64,000 bases of DNA, taken from assembly GCA_964599695.1 (NCBI GenBank), contig CAZRGP010000003.1:62001-126000 (forward strand), read 5' to 3'. The notes below the pieces were generated by a model that was not told the DNA's origin, did no database searches, and saw only the letters and a program-made list of their open reading frames with translations. The stretch is from RUG11783 sp964599695. Lineage in GTDB: Bacteria > Bacillota > Clostridia > Oscillospirales > Ruminococcaceae. The position numbers and the translations under genes are program-made. Below, piece by piece: positions 1 to 7,128 of the stretch (the first letter of the stretch is position 1; each line of letters opens with the position of its first letter).

Positions 1-144
1 CATGAGTGAAGCCGTCTCCTTCTCAGCAGGGAAGACCGGCTGAAAACGGATCTCTTCTTCCGGATCACTCACAAAAGCAAGGAACACATCGTCCTGTGTA
101 TTCCCGCCCCGGATTATCTCAAAGAATTTTGTTTTTTCCGCCAT
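1..144 (-). CDS. Unknown protein, N-terminal 48 residues only (cut by window edge)
   Basis: An open frame runs leftward off the window from an ATG at 144. It is preceded by a strong GGAGGAG ribosome site a few bases upstream, which fixes the start. The visible peptide begins MAEKTKFFEI and is acidic and soluble-looking, with no signal peptide or membrane segment in the visible part. I do not recognise the family. It is divergent from the CPBP protease gene at 269. Confidence 0.6.
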   Translation of the reverse strand, partial: MAEKTKFFEIIRGGNTQDDVFLAFVSDPEEEIRFQPVFPAEKETASLM

Positions 145-186
145 TTCTTCTCTCCTCCATGTGACGGCCTGCAGCGTTCCCTGTTC

Positions 187-215
187 TTGACTTCAAACAT
201 GAGAAAAACTACACT
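187..215 (+). promoter_or_regulatory. Sigma-A type promoter for the CPBP protease gene
   Basis: TTGACT at 187-192 and TACACT at 210-215 are separated by 17 bases and lie about 55 bases ahead of the start codon at 269. Confidence 0.6.
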
Positions 216-268
216 AAACTGTGCATACAGCAGGGATCCCTGTTCATTATACCAAATGGAGGACATCG

Positions 269-991
269 ATGTTCAGGTTCGGAGAGAAACACCCCGTTCT
301 GTTTGAGATCATTCTTGTGGTCGTTGCATTTCTCGCGGCGGCTCTGCTCACTGCGGGGACCAGCGCTATCTTCCTGGATGCCGAAATCAGTGCTTCCGTC
401 TCCCGGATCGCGGTCGGTGCGCTGCTTCCCCTTGTCTTTTATAAGGCTTTTCGGGTAAGGAATCCTTTTACCCGTTTCGGCATCGTGATCCCGGCCTACC
501 TGTTCGCCTGCTGGAACCTCTTTTACAACTTCAGTTCCGGCATGGTCCTGGGCGATCCTTCCCGTTTCATCAAAGGAGCAGTCACCGCCCTTGCTCCCGC
601 TCTCTTTGAGGAAGTGATCTTCCGGGGGATCTTCCTTTACAATCTGAGGAAAAAAGGTCATGGAGACCTCGCCTGCCTGCTTATCTCTTCCGTTTTCTTT
701 GCTGTCATCCATCTCACCAACATCGTCGGTATGGATCTCGTCAGCGTCGGTCTCCAGGTAGGATATTCCTTCGTGATCGGGCTTGTATTCGGAGCAGTGT
801 ATCTTTGCAACGGAAGCCTTTTCCAGATCGTACTGGCACACTTCCTGACGGACTTTACGAACCGTATCTTTGCGGAATCCGCTTCTTCAGCCTCCTATGC
901 CCAGCTGGCAGGCTTCGGCGTGCTGCTCGCTGCCGAAACAGTATACGCCTTCATACTCATGGGGAAGCGGTCTGAGAACATCCCTGCATGA
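269..991 (+). CDS. CPBP-family intramembrane metalloprotease (CAAX/Abi type)
   Basis: A multi-pass membrane protein of 240 residues. The CPBP motifs are visible in order: EEVIFRG (EExxxR motif), then FFAVIH (FxxxH) and HFLTDF (HxxxD) further on. These supply the glutamates and histidines of the zinc site in this family, which includes eukaryotic CAAX prenyl proteases and bacterial Abi/bacteriocin self-immunity proteins. The substrate here is unknown. I chose ATG 269 over the in-frame ATG 221 because TGGAGGAC sits 4 bases ahead of it. It is followed 27 bases later by a zinc-ribbon membrane protein on the same strand, probably cotranscribed. Confidence 0.85.
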   Translation: MFRFGEKHPVLFEIILVVVAFLAAALLTAGTSAIFLDAEISASVSRIAVGALLPLVFYKAFRVRNPFTRFGIVIPAYLFACWNLFYNFSSGMVLGDPSRFIKGAVTALAPALFEEVIFRGIFLYNLRKKGHGDLACLLISSVFFAVIHLTNIVGMDLVSVGLQVGYSFVIGLVFGAVYLCNGSLFQIVLAHFLTDFTNRIFAESASSASYAQLAGFGVLLAAETVYAFILMGKRSENIPA

Positions 992-1018
992 TCAAATCGA
1001 AGAAAGGATGATTGCATT

Positions 1019-1825
1019 ATGGCATCTACAGGCAAATGCAGTTACTGCGGAGCGACCGTGCGTTCCACCGATCAGAACTGTCCTCACTGCGGCGCTCCGA
1101 ACCCGAACTTTGTGGCGGAGACACCCCGACAGATCTTCCTCCCTCGGACCATTGAGGAGCTGAAAGAATACTGCGCGGAGCGGGGAATGCCGCTTCTCCG
1201 CATGCGTTTTTTCATCGGTGAGAACTTCAAGGAGCCGAGAGCTTTCGGCATCTACAAGGAAGGCTCCGATTTCATTGTATACAAGAATAAAGCCAACGGC
1301 CAGCGTGCCATACGCTATAAAGGGCCGAATGAGGAATACGCGGTCAGCGAACTATTTCAGAAACTGCTGCAGGAGTGTCACAACCGCGGAATCTATCCGG
1401 ACGGAAAACCTGCCGACCGATCTTCAGGCGGAAGCTCGAACGGCGGAGGCCGGAACGTCACAATAAAAAAGATCCTGATCTTCTACACCATCTTTGTCCT
1501 CTCATGTGGACTTATCGGAGGGATCGTCGGCGCGATCTCCCACCGGCATGACGGCTATTATGTTACCAATGACCATGAAGTGTACTATCACTACGGTCAC
1601 GACTGGTACACCTCGGACAACTACTACGGCTGGTATGAGGTAAGCGATTTCCCCTATGACTCCTACGACGATTACTACGCGGGAGACGATTACGAGAGCG
1701 ACTGGGGCGTGTCGGATTTCAAATCCTCGGATATCTGGTACGACATGCAGGAGAGCAGCTCCTCCAGCTCCTCGGACTACGATTCCTGGGATTCCAGCGA
1801 CACGGACTGGGACTCCGACTGGTAA
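1019..1825 (+). CDS. Zinc-ribbon membrane protein with acidic Ser/Tyr/Asp-rich tail
   Basis: 268 residues. The N-terminus carries a paired-cysteine ribbon (CSYCGA ... CPHCGA, about residues 7-27). A soluble region of about 110 residues follows, then a Ser/Gly linker, one membrane segment (about residues 147-170), and a tail very rich in Tyr, Asp and Ser that ends in DSDW. The order suggests a cytoplasmic zinc ribbon and an extracellular low-complexity acidic tail (inference). I recognise no named family beyond the zinc ribbon. A ribosome site GAAAGGATG precedes the ATG. A terminator follows directly. Confidence 0.75.
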   Translation: MASTGKCSYCGATVRSTDQNCPHCGAPNPNFVAETPRQIFLPRTIEELKEYCAERGMPLLRMRFFIGENFKEPRAFGIYKEGSDFIVYKNKANGQRAIRYKGPNEEYAVSELFQKLLQECHNRGIYPDGKPADRSSGGSSNGGGRNVTIKKILIFYTIFVLSCGLIGGIVGAISHRHDGYYVTNDHEVYYHYGHDWYTSDNYYGWYEVSDFPYDSYDDYYAGDDYESDWGVSDFKSSDIWYDMQESSSSSSSDYDSWDSSDTDWDSDW

Positions 1826-1833
1826 AATAATCA

Positions 1834-1868
1834 ACCTCCGGTTTCAGATGAAGCCGGAGGTCTTTCTG
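1834..1868 (+). terminator. Rho-independent terminator after the zinc-ribbon gene
   Basis: The stem ACCTCCGG...CCGGAGGT is followed by the T-rich TCTTTCT, 9 bases after the stop codon. Confidence 0.75.
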
Positions 1869-1890
1869 TCTCCATATTCTGTTTTCTCCG

Positions 1891-1919
1891 AAAAAAGAAG
1901 GGGCAGGATATCCTGCCCC
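1891..1919 (-). terminator. Rho-independent terminator for guaB
   Basis: A perfect palindrome (GGGGCAGGAT/ATCCTGCCCC, 1900-1919) is followed on the minus strand by TTCTTTTTT. It lies about 60 bases beyond the guaB stop. Confidence 0.8.
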
Positions 1920-1976
1920 GATCGCCTGTGATCCTAAGATATAAGCAAATGTGCCGGAAGTCATCCGATGTGACTG

Positions 1977-3476
1977 TTATCTCACCGTGGAATCCTTGAG
2001 AAGAACGTCGTGCGCTCCACCTTCCACGATACTTGTCGCGGATACCAGGGTGATCTTCGCGTTCTTCTGCAGATCCTTGATGGAAAGAACACCGCAGTTG
2101 CACATGGTGGACCTTACCTTGGAAAGGGACAGCTTCACGTTCTCATGAAGGGAACCTGCATAGGGAACGTAGGAGTCGACACCTTCCTCAAACTTCAGCG
2201 TGCTGGCGCCGCCCAGGTCGTATCTCTGCCAGTTGCGTGCCCTGGCGGAACCTTCGCCCCAGTACTCCTTCATGTAGCTTCCGTTGACGAGCACCTTTGC
2301 GGAAGGAGCCTCATCAAAGCGTGCGAAGTATCTTCCGAGCATGATGAAGTCTGCGCCCATGGCGAGAGCCAGTGTCATGTGGTAGTCCTGAACAATGCCT
2401 CCGTCGGAACAGATCGGAACATAGATCCCGGTCTCCTCGTAGTACTCATCTCTCGCAGCAGCCACTTCCATTACAGCGGTCGCCTGTCCGCGTCCGATGC
2501 CCTTCTGCTCCCTGGTGATGCAGATGGAACCGCCGCCGATGCCGATCTTGACGAAATCCGCACCGCTCTCAGCGAGAAAACGGAATCCGTCACGATCCAC
2601 AACGTTGCCGGCGCCGATCTTCACGGTGTCGCCGTAGTTCTCGCGTACCCATTTCAGGGTGCGGGCCTGCCACTCAGAATATCCTTCGGAGGAGTCGATG
2701 GTGAGCACGTCCACACCTGCCTCGAGCAGAGCGGGGATCCTCTCCATGTAGTCTCTCGTATTGACGCCGGCACCTACGATATAGCGCTTGTTCGCATCCA
2801 GGAGCTCGTTGGGATTCTCCTTGTGGGCATCGTAGTCCTTGCGGAACACGAGGCCTTTCAGGCGCATCTCATCGTCCACGATGGGGAGCTGATTCACCTT
2901 GTTGTCCCAGATGATGTCGTTGGCTTCCGAAAGGGAGATCCCTTCTTTTCCGCAGACCAGTTTTTCCACAGGGGTCATGAAGGTCTCAATCGGGGTATCC
3001 GGGCTCATGCGGGATACCCTGTAGTCCTTGCTGGTTACAAGACCCATCAGTTTTCCGTCGGGCGTGCCGTCCTCGGTGATCGCGATCGTAGAATGTCCTT
3101 TCTCCGCTTTCAACCGGATAACATCCGCCAGGGTCTGATCCGGCCTGAGGTTGGAATCGCTCTGTACGAATCCTGCCTTATACGCCTTTGCCCTGCGGAC
3201 CATATTTGCCTGACTCTCGATGCTCTGGGACCCGAAGATAAAAGAAACTCCGCCTTCCTTTGCCAGCGCAACGGCCATTTTGTCATCAGAAACAGCCTGC
3301 ATGACAGCAGAAGTGAGCGGAATATTCATCGTTATCGCGGGTTCTTCACCCTTTTTGAATTTTGTCAGCGGTGTCTTCAGACACACATTGTCCGGGGTGC
3401 ACTCCGCGCTGGAGTACCCCGGGATCAGAAGATACTCATTGAATGTCCTTGAAGGTTCCTTTAATACGATCGCCAT
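1977..3476 (-). CDS. guaB: IMP dehydrogenase, Tritrichomonas-like type
   Basis: 499 residues. It oxidises IMP to XMP with NAD+, the committed step of GMP synthesis. The catalytic TIM barrel is interrupted by a tandem-CBS insert (about residues 110-225). The active-site loop IGGGSICITRE places the catalytic cysteine at residue 319, the flap Arg-Tyr pair is R418-Y419 (NWQRYDLGG), and E431 follows. These residues and their numbering match the Tritrichomonas foetus enzyme as I recall it. The loop differs from the usual bacterial GPGSICTTR form. The gene stands alone, with its own promoter and terminator, divergent from the split-barrel gene at 3674. Confidence 0.95.
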   Translation of the reverse strand: MAIVLKEPSRTFNEYLLIPGYSSAECTPDNVCLKTPLTKFKKGEEPAITMNIPLTSAVMQAVSDDKMAVALAKEGGVSFIFGSQSIESQANMVRRAKAYKAGFVQSDSNLRPDQTLADVIRLKAEKGHSTIAITEDGTPDGKLMGLVTSKDYRVSRMSPDTPIETFMTPVEKLVCGKEGISLSEANDIIWDNKVNQLPIVDDEMRLKGLVFRKDYDAHKENPNELLDANKRYIVGAGVNTRDYMERIPALLEAGVDVLTIDSSEGYSEWQARTLKWVRENYGDTVKIGAGNVVDRDGFRFLAESGADFVKIGIGGGSICITREQKGIGRGQATAVMEVAAARDEYYEETGIYVPICSDGGIVQDYHMTLALAMGADFIMLGRYFARFDEAPSAKVLVNGSYMKEYWGEGSARARNWQRYDLGGASTLKFEEGVDSYVPYAGSLHENVKLSLSKVRSTMCNCGVLSIKDLQKNAKITLVSATSIVEGGAHDVLLKDSTVR

Positions 3477-3508
3477 TTTACCCTCCGTTTCTCAATATAT
3501 TGTGAAAG

Positions 3509-3546
3509 AGTATAACAGAAAAAGCCCCTGAATAAAAGGCTTTTTC
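3509..3546 (-). promoter_or_regulatory. guaB promoter region with inverted repeat
   Basis: On the minus strand an extended -10 (TGTTATACT, TATACT at 3509-3514) lies about 33 bases ahead of the guaB start. Just upstream, covering the -35 area, is a 9-base inverted repeat GAAAAAGCC/GGCTTTTTC (3518-3526 and 3538-3546, 11-base loop). It could be an operator. The -35 itself is weak. Confidence 0.5.
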
Positions 3547-3618
3547 CTCTGTATCCGTTTGTTTTGTCCTTAATGTGATTATACCTTTCCGTTCCCTCTT
3601 CTGGCAACGAAAGATCAC

Positions 3619-3647
3619 TTGAAAATAGGCATGATTTCTAATAACAT
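3619..3647 (+). promoter_or_regulatory. Promoter for the split-barrel flavoprotein gene
   Basis: TTGAAA at 3619-3624 and TAACAT at 3642-3647, spacing 17, about 26 bases ahead of the ATG at 3674. Confidence 0.45.
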
Positions 3648-3673
3648 GGAAGCGTTAGAAAAGGAGAATTGCC

Positions 3674-4150
3674 ATGTTTCGCGAAATCGTAAAAAAGAAA
3701 AAAATCATATCCAGGGAAGAATGCCTCAAGATCCTGAACGAACAGGTCCGCGGAGTCATCGCCGTCCAGGGAGATGACGGATATCCCTACGCCTCCCCGA
3801 TCAATTTCTATTATGATCCCGATGAAAACATGCTGTACTTCCACAGCGCGAAGTTCGGCCACCGTGTGGATGCAATGAACCGATGCGACAAGGTATCCTT
3901 CTGCGTCTACGACCAGGGATACAAGGAAGAGGGCGACTGGGCCTGGATCATCAAGAGCGTCGTGATCTTCGGCCGAGCGGAACCGGTGACTGATACCGCT
4001 GTGGCTGAGTGGGCATGCCGCAAGCTCAGCGCGAAGTTCCCCGTCAGCAAGGAAGAGACCGATGAGGAGATCGCAAGATCTTTCGTTGCCACCTATGTCT
4101 TCCGTGTCGTACCGGAGCACATGTCCGGCAAATGGGTGCGCGAGGCCTGA
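3674..4150 (+). CDS. Pyridoxamine 5'-phosphate oxidase-like (NimA-type) FMN-binding protein
   Basis: 158 residues, the usual length for the small FMN-binding split-barrel proteins related to NimA nitroimidazole reductases. Visible family features are the early strand RGVIAVQGDDGYPYASPINF and the segment LYFHSAKFGHRVDAM, typical of the flavin-contacting region. Its substrate cannot be told from sequence; low-potential redox or detoxification is the usual guess. ATG 3674 has AAAGGAGAA upstream. It is monocistronic, with a terminator at 4172. Confidence 0.8.
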   Translation: MFREIVKKKKIISREECLKILNEQVRGVIAVQGDDGYPYASPINFYYDPDENMLYFHSAKFGHRVDAMNRCDKVSFCVYDQGYKEEGDWAWIIKSVVIFGRAEPVTDTAVAEWACRKLSAKFPVSKEETDEEIARSFVATYVFRVVPEHMSGKWVREA

Positions 4151-4171
4151 GACCGAAATATGATGTCAAAG

Positions 4172-4218
4172 TGACCGAAAGAAACGGGAGCCGTTCCCAT
4201 TCCTTTCGGTCATTCTTA
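4172..4218 (+). terminator. Rho-independent terminator
   Basis: The arms TGACCGAAAG and CTTTCGGTCA form a long stem followed by TTCTT. It closes the split-barrel gene. Confidence 0.7.
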
Positions 4219-4247
4219 CAATTTATCCGTTTATCGCGTTAAATCGA

Positions 4248-4276
4248 TTGACATAACGTAATATGCGTGATAGTAT
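4248..4276 (+). promoter_or_regulatory. Promoter of the lysine-riboswitch transcript
   Basis: A perfect TTGACA (4248-4253), a 17-base spacer and TAGTAT (4271-4276) start the leader about 20 bases ahead of the aptamer. Confidence 0.7.
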
Positions 4277-4295
4277 CTGTAAAAATTGAATCGCT

Positions 4296-4462
4296 TCGAT
4301 AGAGGCGCGGATTCCAAGAGTACGGTCCCGCAAGGGCTGGCACCCGCTGTACCGGAAAGGGGGCATCCGCCGAAGTGAAGGAATTCTGCCAGAAGTCCCT
4401 TCGCTGGTTCGTCAGATAAGATCTGCCGGACTGTCACAAAAGATTTTGTGGAGCGCTATCAT
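4296..4462 (+). promoter_or_regulatory. Lysine riboswitch (L-box)
   Basis: The conserved L-box blocks appear in order: GATAGAGGCGCG with AAGAGTA (4298-4322), GGAAAGGGGG (4353-4362), GCCGAAGTGAAG (4369-4380), CTGG, GACTGTCAC (4429-4437) and GTGGAGCGCTATC (4448-4460). P1 can form between GATAG (4298-4302) and CTATC (4456-4460). The layout agrees with the known five-helix lysine aptamer, for example the one upstream of lysC in Bacillus subtilis. The terminator at 4499 is its probable expression platform. I did not resolve the antiterminator pairing. Binding of lysine would be expected to switch the importer off. Confidence 0.9.
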
Positions 4463-4498
4463 GGCCAGCGAGACTTCTTTTCGTTGTTTCGTCAACCC

Positions 4499-4529
4499 TT
4501 GGACCGCTTTACAAAGCGGTCCAATTTTG
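4499..4529 (+). terminator. Riboswitch-controlled terminator
   Basis: TTGGACCGCTTT pairs with AAAGCGGTCCAA and is followed by TTTTG, 28 bases ahead of the importer start codon. Its place between the aptamer and the gene marks it as the conditional terminator. Confidence 0.8.
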
Positions 4530-4557
4530 ATGAACAAAAGAAAAGGAGTTATTTATT

Positions 4558-5427
4558 ATGAACCGAATCATCTCTATTCTCATGCTGCTCATTGCGGCAT
4601 TCTCCCTTGTCTCCTGCGGTGGAGGCTCTTCCTCTGATGCTAACTGGACCGGCGTGGAGGACGGTGTTCTCACCGTCGCTATGGAGTGCGCCTACGAACC
4701 CTACAACTGGCTTCAGAGCACAGACGACAACGGTGCTGTCCCTGTTTCCAACGTGGAAGGCGCCTATGCCAACGGCTACGACGTCATGATCGCAAAAAGG
4801 ATCTGCGAAGCCAACGGATGGGACCTGGAGATCATCCAGTCCGACTGGGATTCCCTGGTGCCCGGCGTCCAGTCCAGGACTTTTGACTGCGTCATCGCAG
4901 GACAGTCCATGACGGCGGAGCGCGCGAAGCAGGTGGACTTCGTTGGCCCCTACTTCTATGCCACCATCGTATGTCTGACCACAGAGAACAGTCCCTATGC
5001 GAACGCAACCGGGATCTCCGACCTTTCGGGCGGCAAATGTACCGCACAGCTCGGCTCGATCTGGTATGACGTATGCCTGCCTCAGATCGACGGTGCGGAT
5101 ATCCAGACCGCGACAGAGACTGCGCCTGCCATGCTGATGGCGCTGGAATCCGGAGTTGTCGACTTCGTGTGCACCGACATGCCGACGGCACAGGCCGCCC
5201 TGATCGCGTATCCCGATCTGGTCATCCTGGACTTCAGCGGCACCGACGGCGACTTCACATTCACCGAGGAAGAACGTGCGGAGAACGTGAACATCGGCGT
5301 ATCCATCCTGAAAGGCAATACGGTCCTGGGCGACGCCATCTCCTCCGTTCTGGATCAGATGACTGCGGAGGATTTCAACAATCTGATGCAGTACGCGATC
5401 TCCGTCCAGCCGCTGCAGGAAGGCTGA
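4558..5427 (+). CDS. Amino-acid ABC importer, solute-binding lipoprotein (probably lysine)
   Basis: 289 residues. A lipoprotein signal is visible: a hydrophobic run then LVSC with the acylated cysteine at residue 20, followed by a Gly/Ser linker. The mature part is a family 3 periplasmic-type binding protein (VEDGVLTVAMECAYEPYNW, GYDVMIAKRI, FDCVIAGQSMTAERAKQVDF). It captures an amino acid outside the membrane for the permease and ATPase encoded next. The lysine riboswitch in the leader points to lysine, or a related basic amino acid, as ligand (inference). The ribosome site AAAGGAG precedes the ATG. Confidence 0.9.
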   Translation: MNRIISILMLLIAAFSLVSCGGGSSSDANWTGVEDGVLTVAMECAYEPYNWLQSTDDNGAVPVSNVEGAYANGYDVMIAKRICEANGWDLEIIQSDWDSLVPGVQSRTFDCVIAGQSMTAERAKQVDFVGPYFYATIVCLTTENSPYANATGISDLSGGKCTAQLGSIWYDVCLPQIDGADIQTATETAPAMLMALESGVVDFVCTDMPTAQAALIAYPDLVILDFSGTDGDFTFTEEERAENVNIGVSILKGNTVLGDAISSVLDQMTAEDFNNLMQYAISVQPLQEG

Positions 5428-5431
5428 TGCC

Positions 5432-6268
5432 ATGGACAAACTGTCTCAACTGTTTCAGGATGTATTCCGGCTGTGCTCGGATTACCTTCCCATGTACCTG
5501 GCGGGAATGAAGAACACAATCATTCTCGCTTTCATCGGCACCCTGCTCGGGTGCGTGATCGGATTCGTCTGCGGCATCCTGAACACCATACCGATCGATC
5601 CGAGGGATCCCGGATGGAAGAGAGCGCTCATCCGCTGTGTGCGGTTTCTCGTCCGAGTATATGTGGAGCTCTTCCGCGGCACGCCCATGGTCCTTCAGGC
5701 CGTGTTCATCTATTACGCCCTCCCCTATTTTACGGACGGAGCCACCAGATTCACCAGTGTGTGGGCTGCTTCCATCCTGGTCGTATCGGTCAATACCGGC
5801 GCTTATATGACCGAATCGGTGCGTGGCGGCATCATCTCGGTGGATCCGGGACAGGTAGAAGGAGCCATGGCCATCGGACTGACCCATGTGCAGGCGATGA
5901 CATCGGTCATCCTCCCCCAGGCGATACGAAACATCCTTCCCCAGATCGGGAACAATTTCATCATCAACCTCAAGGATACTTCCGTCATGTTCATGATCAG
6001 TTTCAGTGACTTTTTTGCCGTCCATAGAGGTGTTGTAGGGGCGACCTACTCCTACTTCCCCTCCGCGGTGATCGAGATGGCGGGCTATCTCACCATGACG
6101 CTGATCTCCTCTTTCCTGCTGCGGCTTCTTGAAAGGAAACTTCAGGGAGAAAGCAGTTTCGAGCTGGTGGCGTCGGATCCCCTCACTCTCACCTCCGGAA
6201 CATACCGTTATCCGGCGTCGCGTGAGCTGTTTGAGGAACAGAACCGCGAATACCGGGGAAAGGAGTGA
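5432..6268 (+). CDS. Amino-acid ABC importer, permease
   Basis: 278 residues with about five membrane helices, of the His/Glu/Gln/Arg/opine permease family. The N-terminal part has YLAGMKNTIILAFIGTLLG and VELFRGTPMVLQAVFIYYA. The cytoplasmic EAA-like loop that docks the ATPase is seen in EGAMAIGLTHVQAMTSVILP. It begins 4 bases after the binding-protein stop and abuts the ATPase gene, so the three are one operon. The C-terminal 40 residues extend a little past the last helix. Confidence 0.9.
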   Translation: MDKLSQLFQDVFRLCSDYLPMYLAGMKNTIILAFIGTLLGCVIGFVCGILNTIPIDPRDPGWKRALIRCVRFLVRVYVELFRGTPMVLQAVFIYYALPYFTDGATRFTSVWAASILVVSVNTGAYMTESVRGGIISVDPGQVEGAMAIGLTHVQAMTSVILPQAIRNILPQIGNNFIINLKDTSVMFMISFSDFFAVHRGVVGATYSYFPSAVIEMAGYLTMTLISSFLLRLLERKLQGESSFELVASDPLTLTSGTYRYPASRELFEEQNREYRGKE

Positions 6269-6270
6269 CT

Positions 6271-7017
6271 ATGGAACGGGAAACAATCCTCGAAGTAAAC
6301 CATCTGTCGAAAACATTCGGCACAAATCCTGTTCTTAAGGACATTGACTTCCGCGTATGCTCCGGCGATGTAATCTCGGTGATCGGACCGTCCGGATCCG
6401 GGAAAAGCACGCTTCTGAGATGCATCAATCTGCTGGAGCGTCCCACGTCCGGCTCCATCATCTACCGCGGGCAGGACATGACGTCGAAGGGAACGGATGT
6501 GCACTCCTACCGTGCGAAAGTCGGGATGGTGTTTCAGTCCTTCAATCTCTTTGACAACCTTTCGGTCATGGACAACTGCACCCTCGGTCAGAAAAAAGTG
6601 CTCCGTCTTTCAAAAGAGGAAGCGGAGAAAAACGCCCTTCATTATCTCTCCCGCGTGGGGATGGCGCCCTACATCAACGCCAAACCCCGCCAGCTGTCCG
6701 GAGGGCAGAAACAGCGCGTTGCCATCGCGCGGGCGCTTGCCCTATCCCCTGATATCATCCTCTTTGACGAACCGACTTCCGCCCTGGATCCGGAGATGGT
6801 ATCCGAGGTCCTGGACGTGATGCGCACACTCGCCGAGGAAGGAACGACGATGCTCATCGTCACCCATGAGATGCTGTTTGCCCGTTCTGTGAGCACAAAG
6901 GTCATTTTCATGAACCACGGTATCATCCAAGAGGAAGGTTCGCCGGAAGAGATCTTCGGATCTCCCAAAAAGGCGGAGACCACCGCTTTCGTGCGCTCCT
7001 TCTCCTACAAGTCCTGA
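6271..7017 (+). CDS. Amino-acid ABC importer, ATP-binding subunit
   Basis: 248 residues. It has Walker A (GPSGSGKST), Q-loop (MVFQSFNLF), signature (LSGGQKQRVAIARAL), Walker B (IILFDEPTSALDPE) and the switch histidine (LIVTHEM), all of the polar amino-acid (GlnQ-like) subfamily. It powers uptake with the permease at 5432. An in-frame GTG sits 6 bases earlier, but AAAGGAG is correctly spaced for ATG 6271. It is the last gene of the lysine-riboswitch operon. Confidence 0.92.
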   Translation: MERETILEVNHLSKTFGTNPVLKDIDFRVCSGDVISVIGPSGSGKSTLLRCINLLERPTSGSIIYRGQDMTSKGTDVHSYRAKVGMVFQSFNLFDNLSVMDNCTLGQKKVLRLSKEEAEKNALHYLSRVGMAPYINAKPRQLSGGQKQRVAIARALALSPDIILFDEPTSALDPEMVSEVLDVMRTLAEEGTTMLIVTHEMLFARSVSTKVIFMNHGIIQEEGSPEEIFGSPKKAETTAFVRSFSYKS

Positions 7018-7067
7018 ATACGTGCGGCAGACACGCATTCCTCAAAACAGAATACAAATAAGCGCAA

Positions 7068-7103
7068 AACGGCAGGATCGGGATAAAACCCTCTCCTGCC
7101 GTT
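7068..7103. terminator. Bidirectional terminator between the importer operon and gdhA
   Basis: A 10-base-pair stem AACGGCAGGA/TCCTGCCGTT. The flank is TTTTGCGCTTATTT on the minus strand and only moderately T-rich on the plus strand. It sits between converging transcription units. Confidence 0.65.
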
Positions 7104-7128
7104 CTGCTTCTGTAGGGGAGTATTGCCT

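Noticed and set aside
2010..3452. Plus-strand 480-codon open frame antisense to guaB
   Set aside because: It is a frame shadow caused by G/C-ending codons of guaB; no ribosome site and no protein-family features.
4231..4437. Minus-strand short frame opposite the leader of the lysine importer
   Set aside because: The region is explained by the promoter and riboswitch; the frame has no ribosome site.
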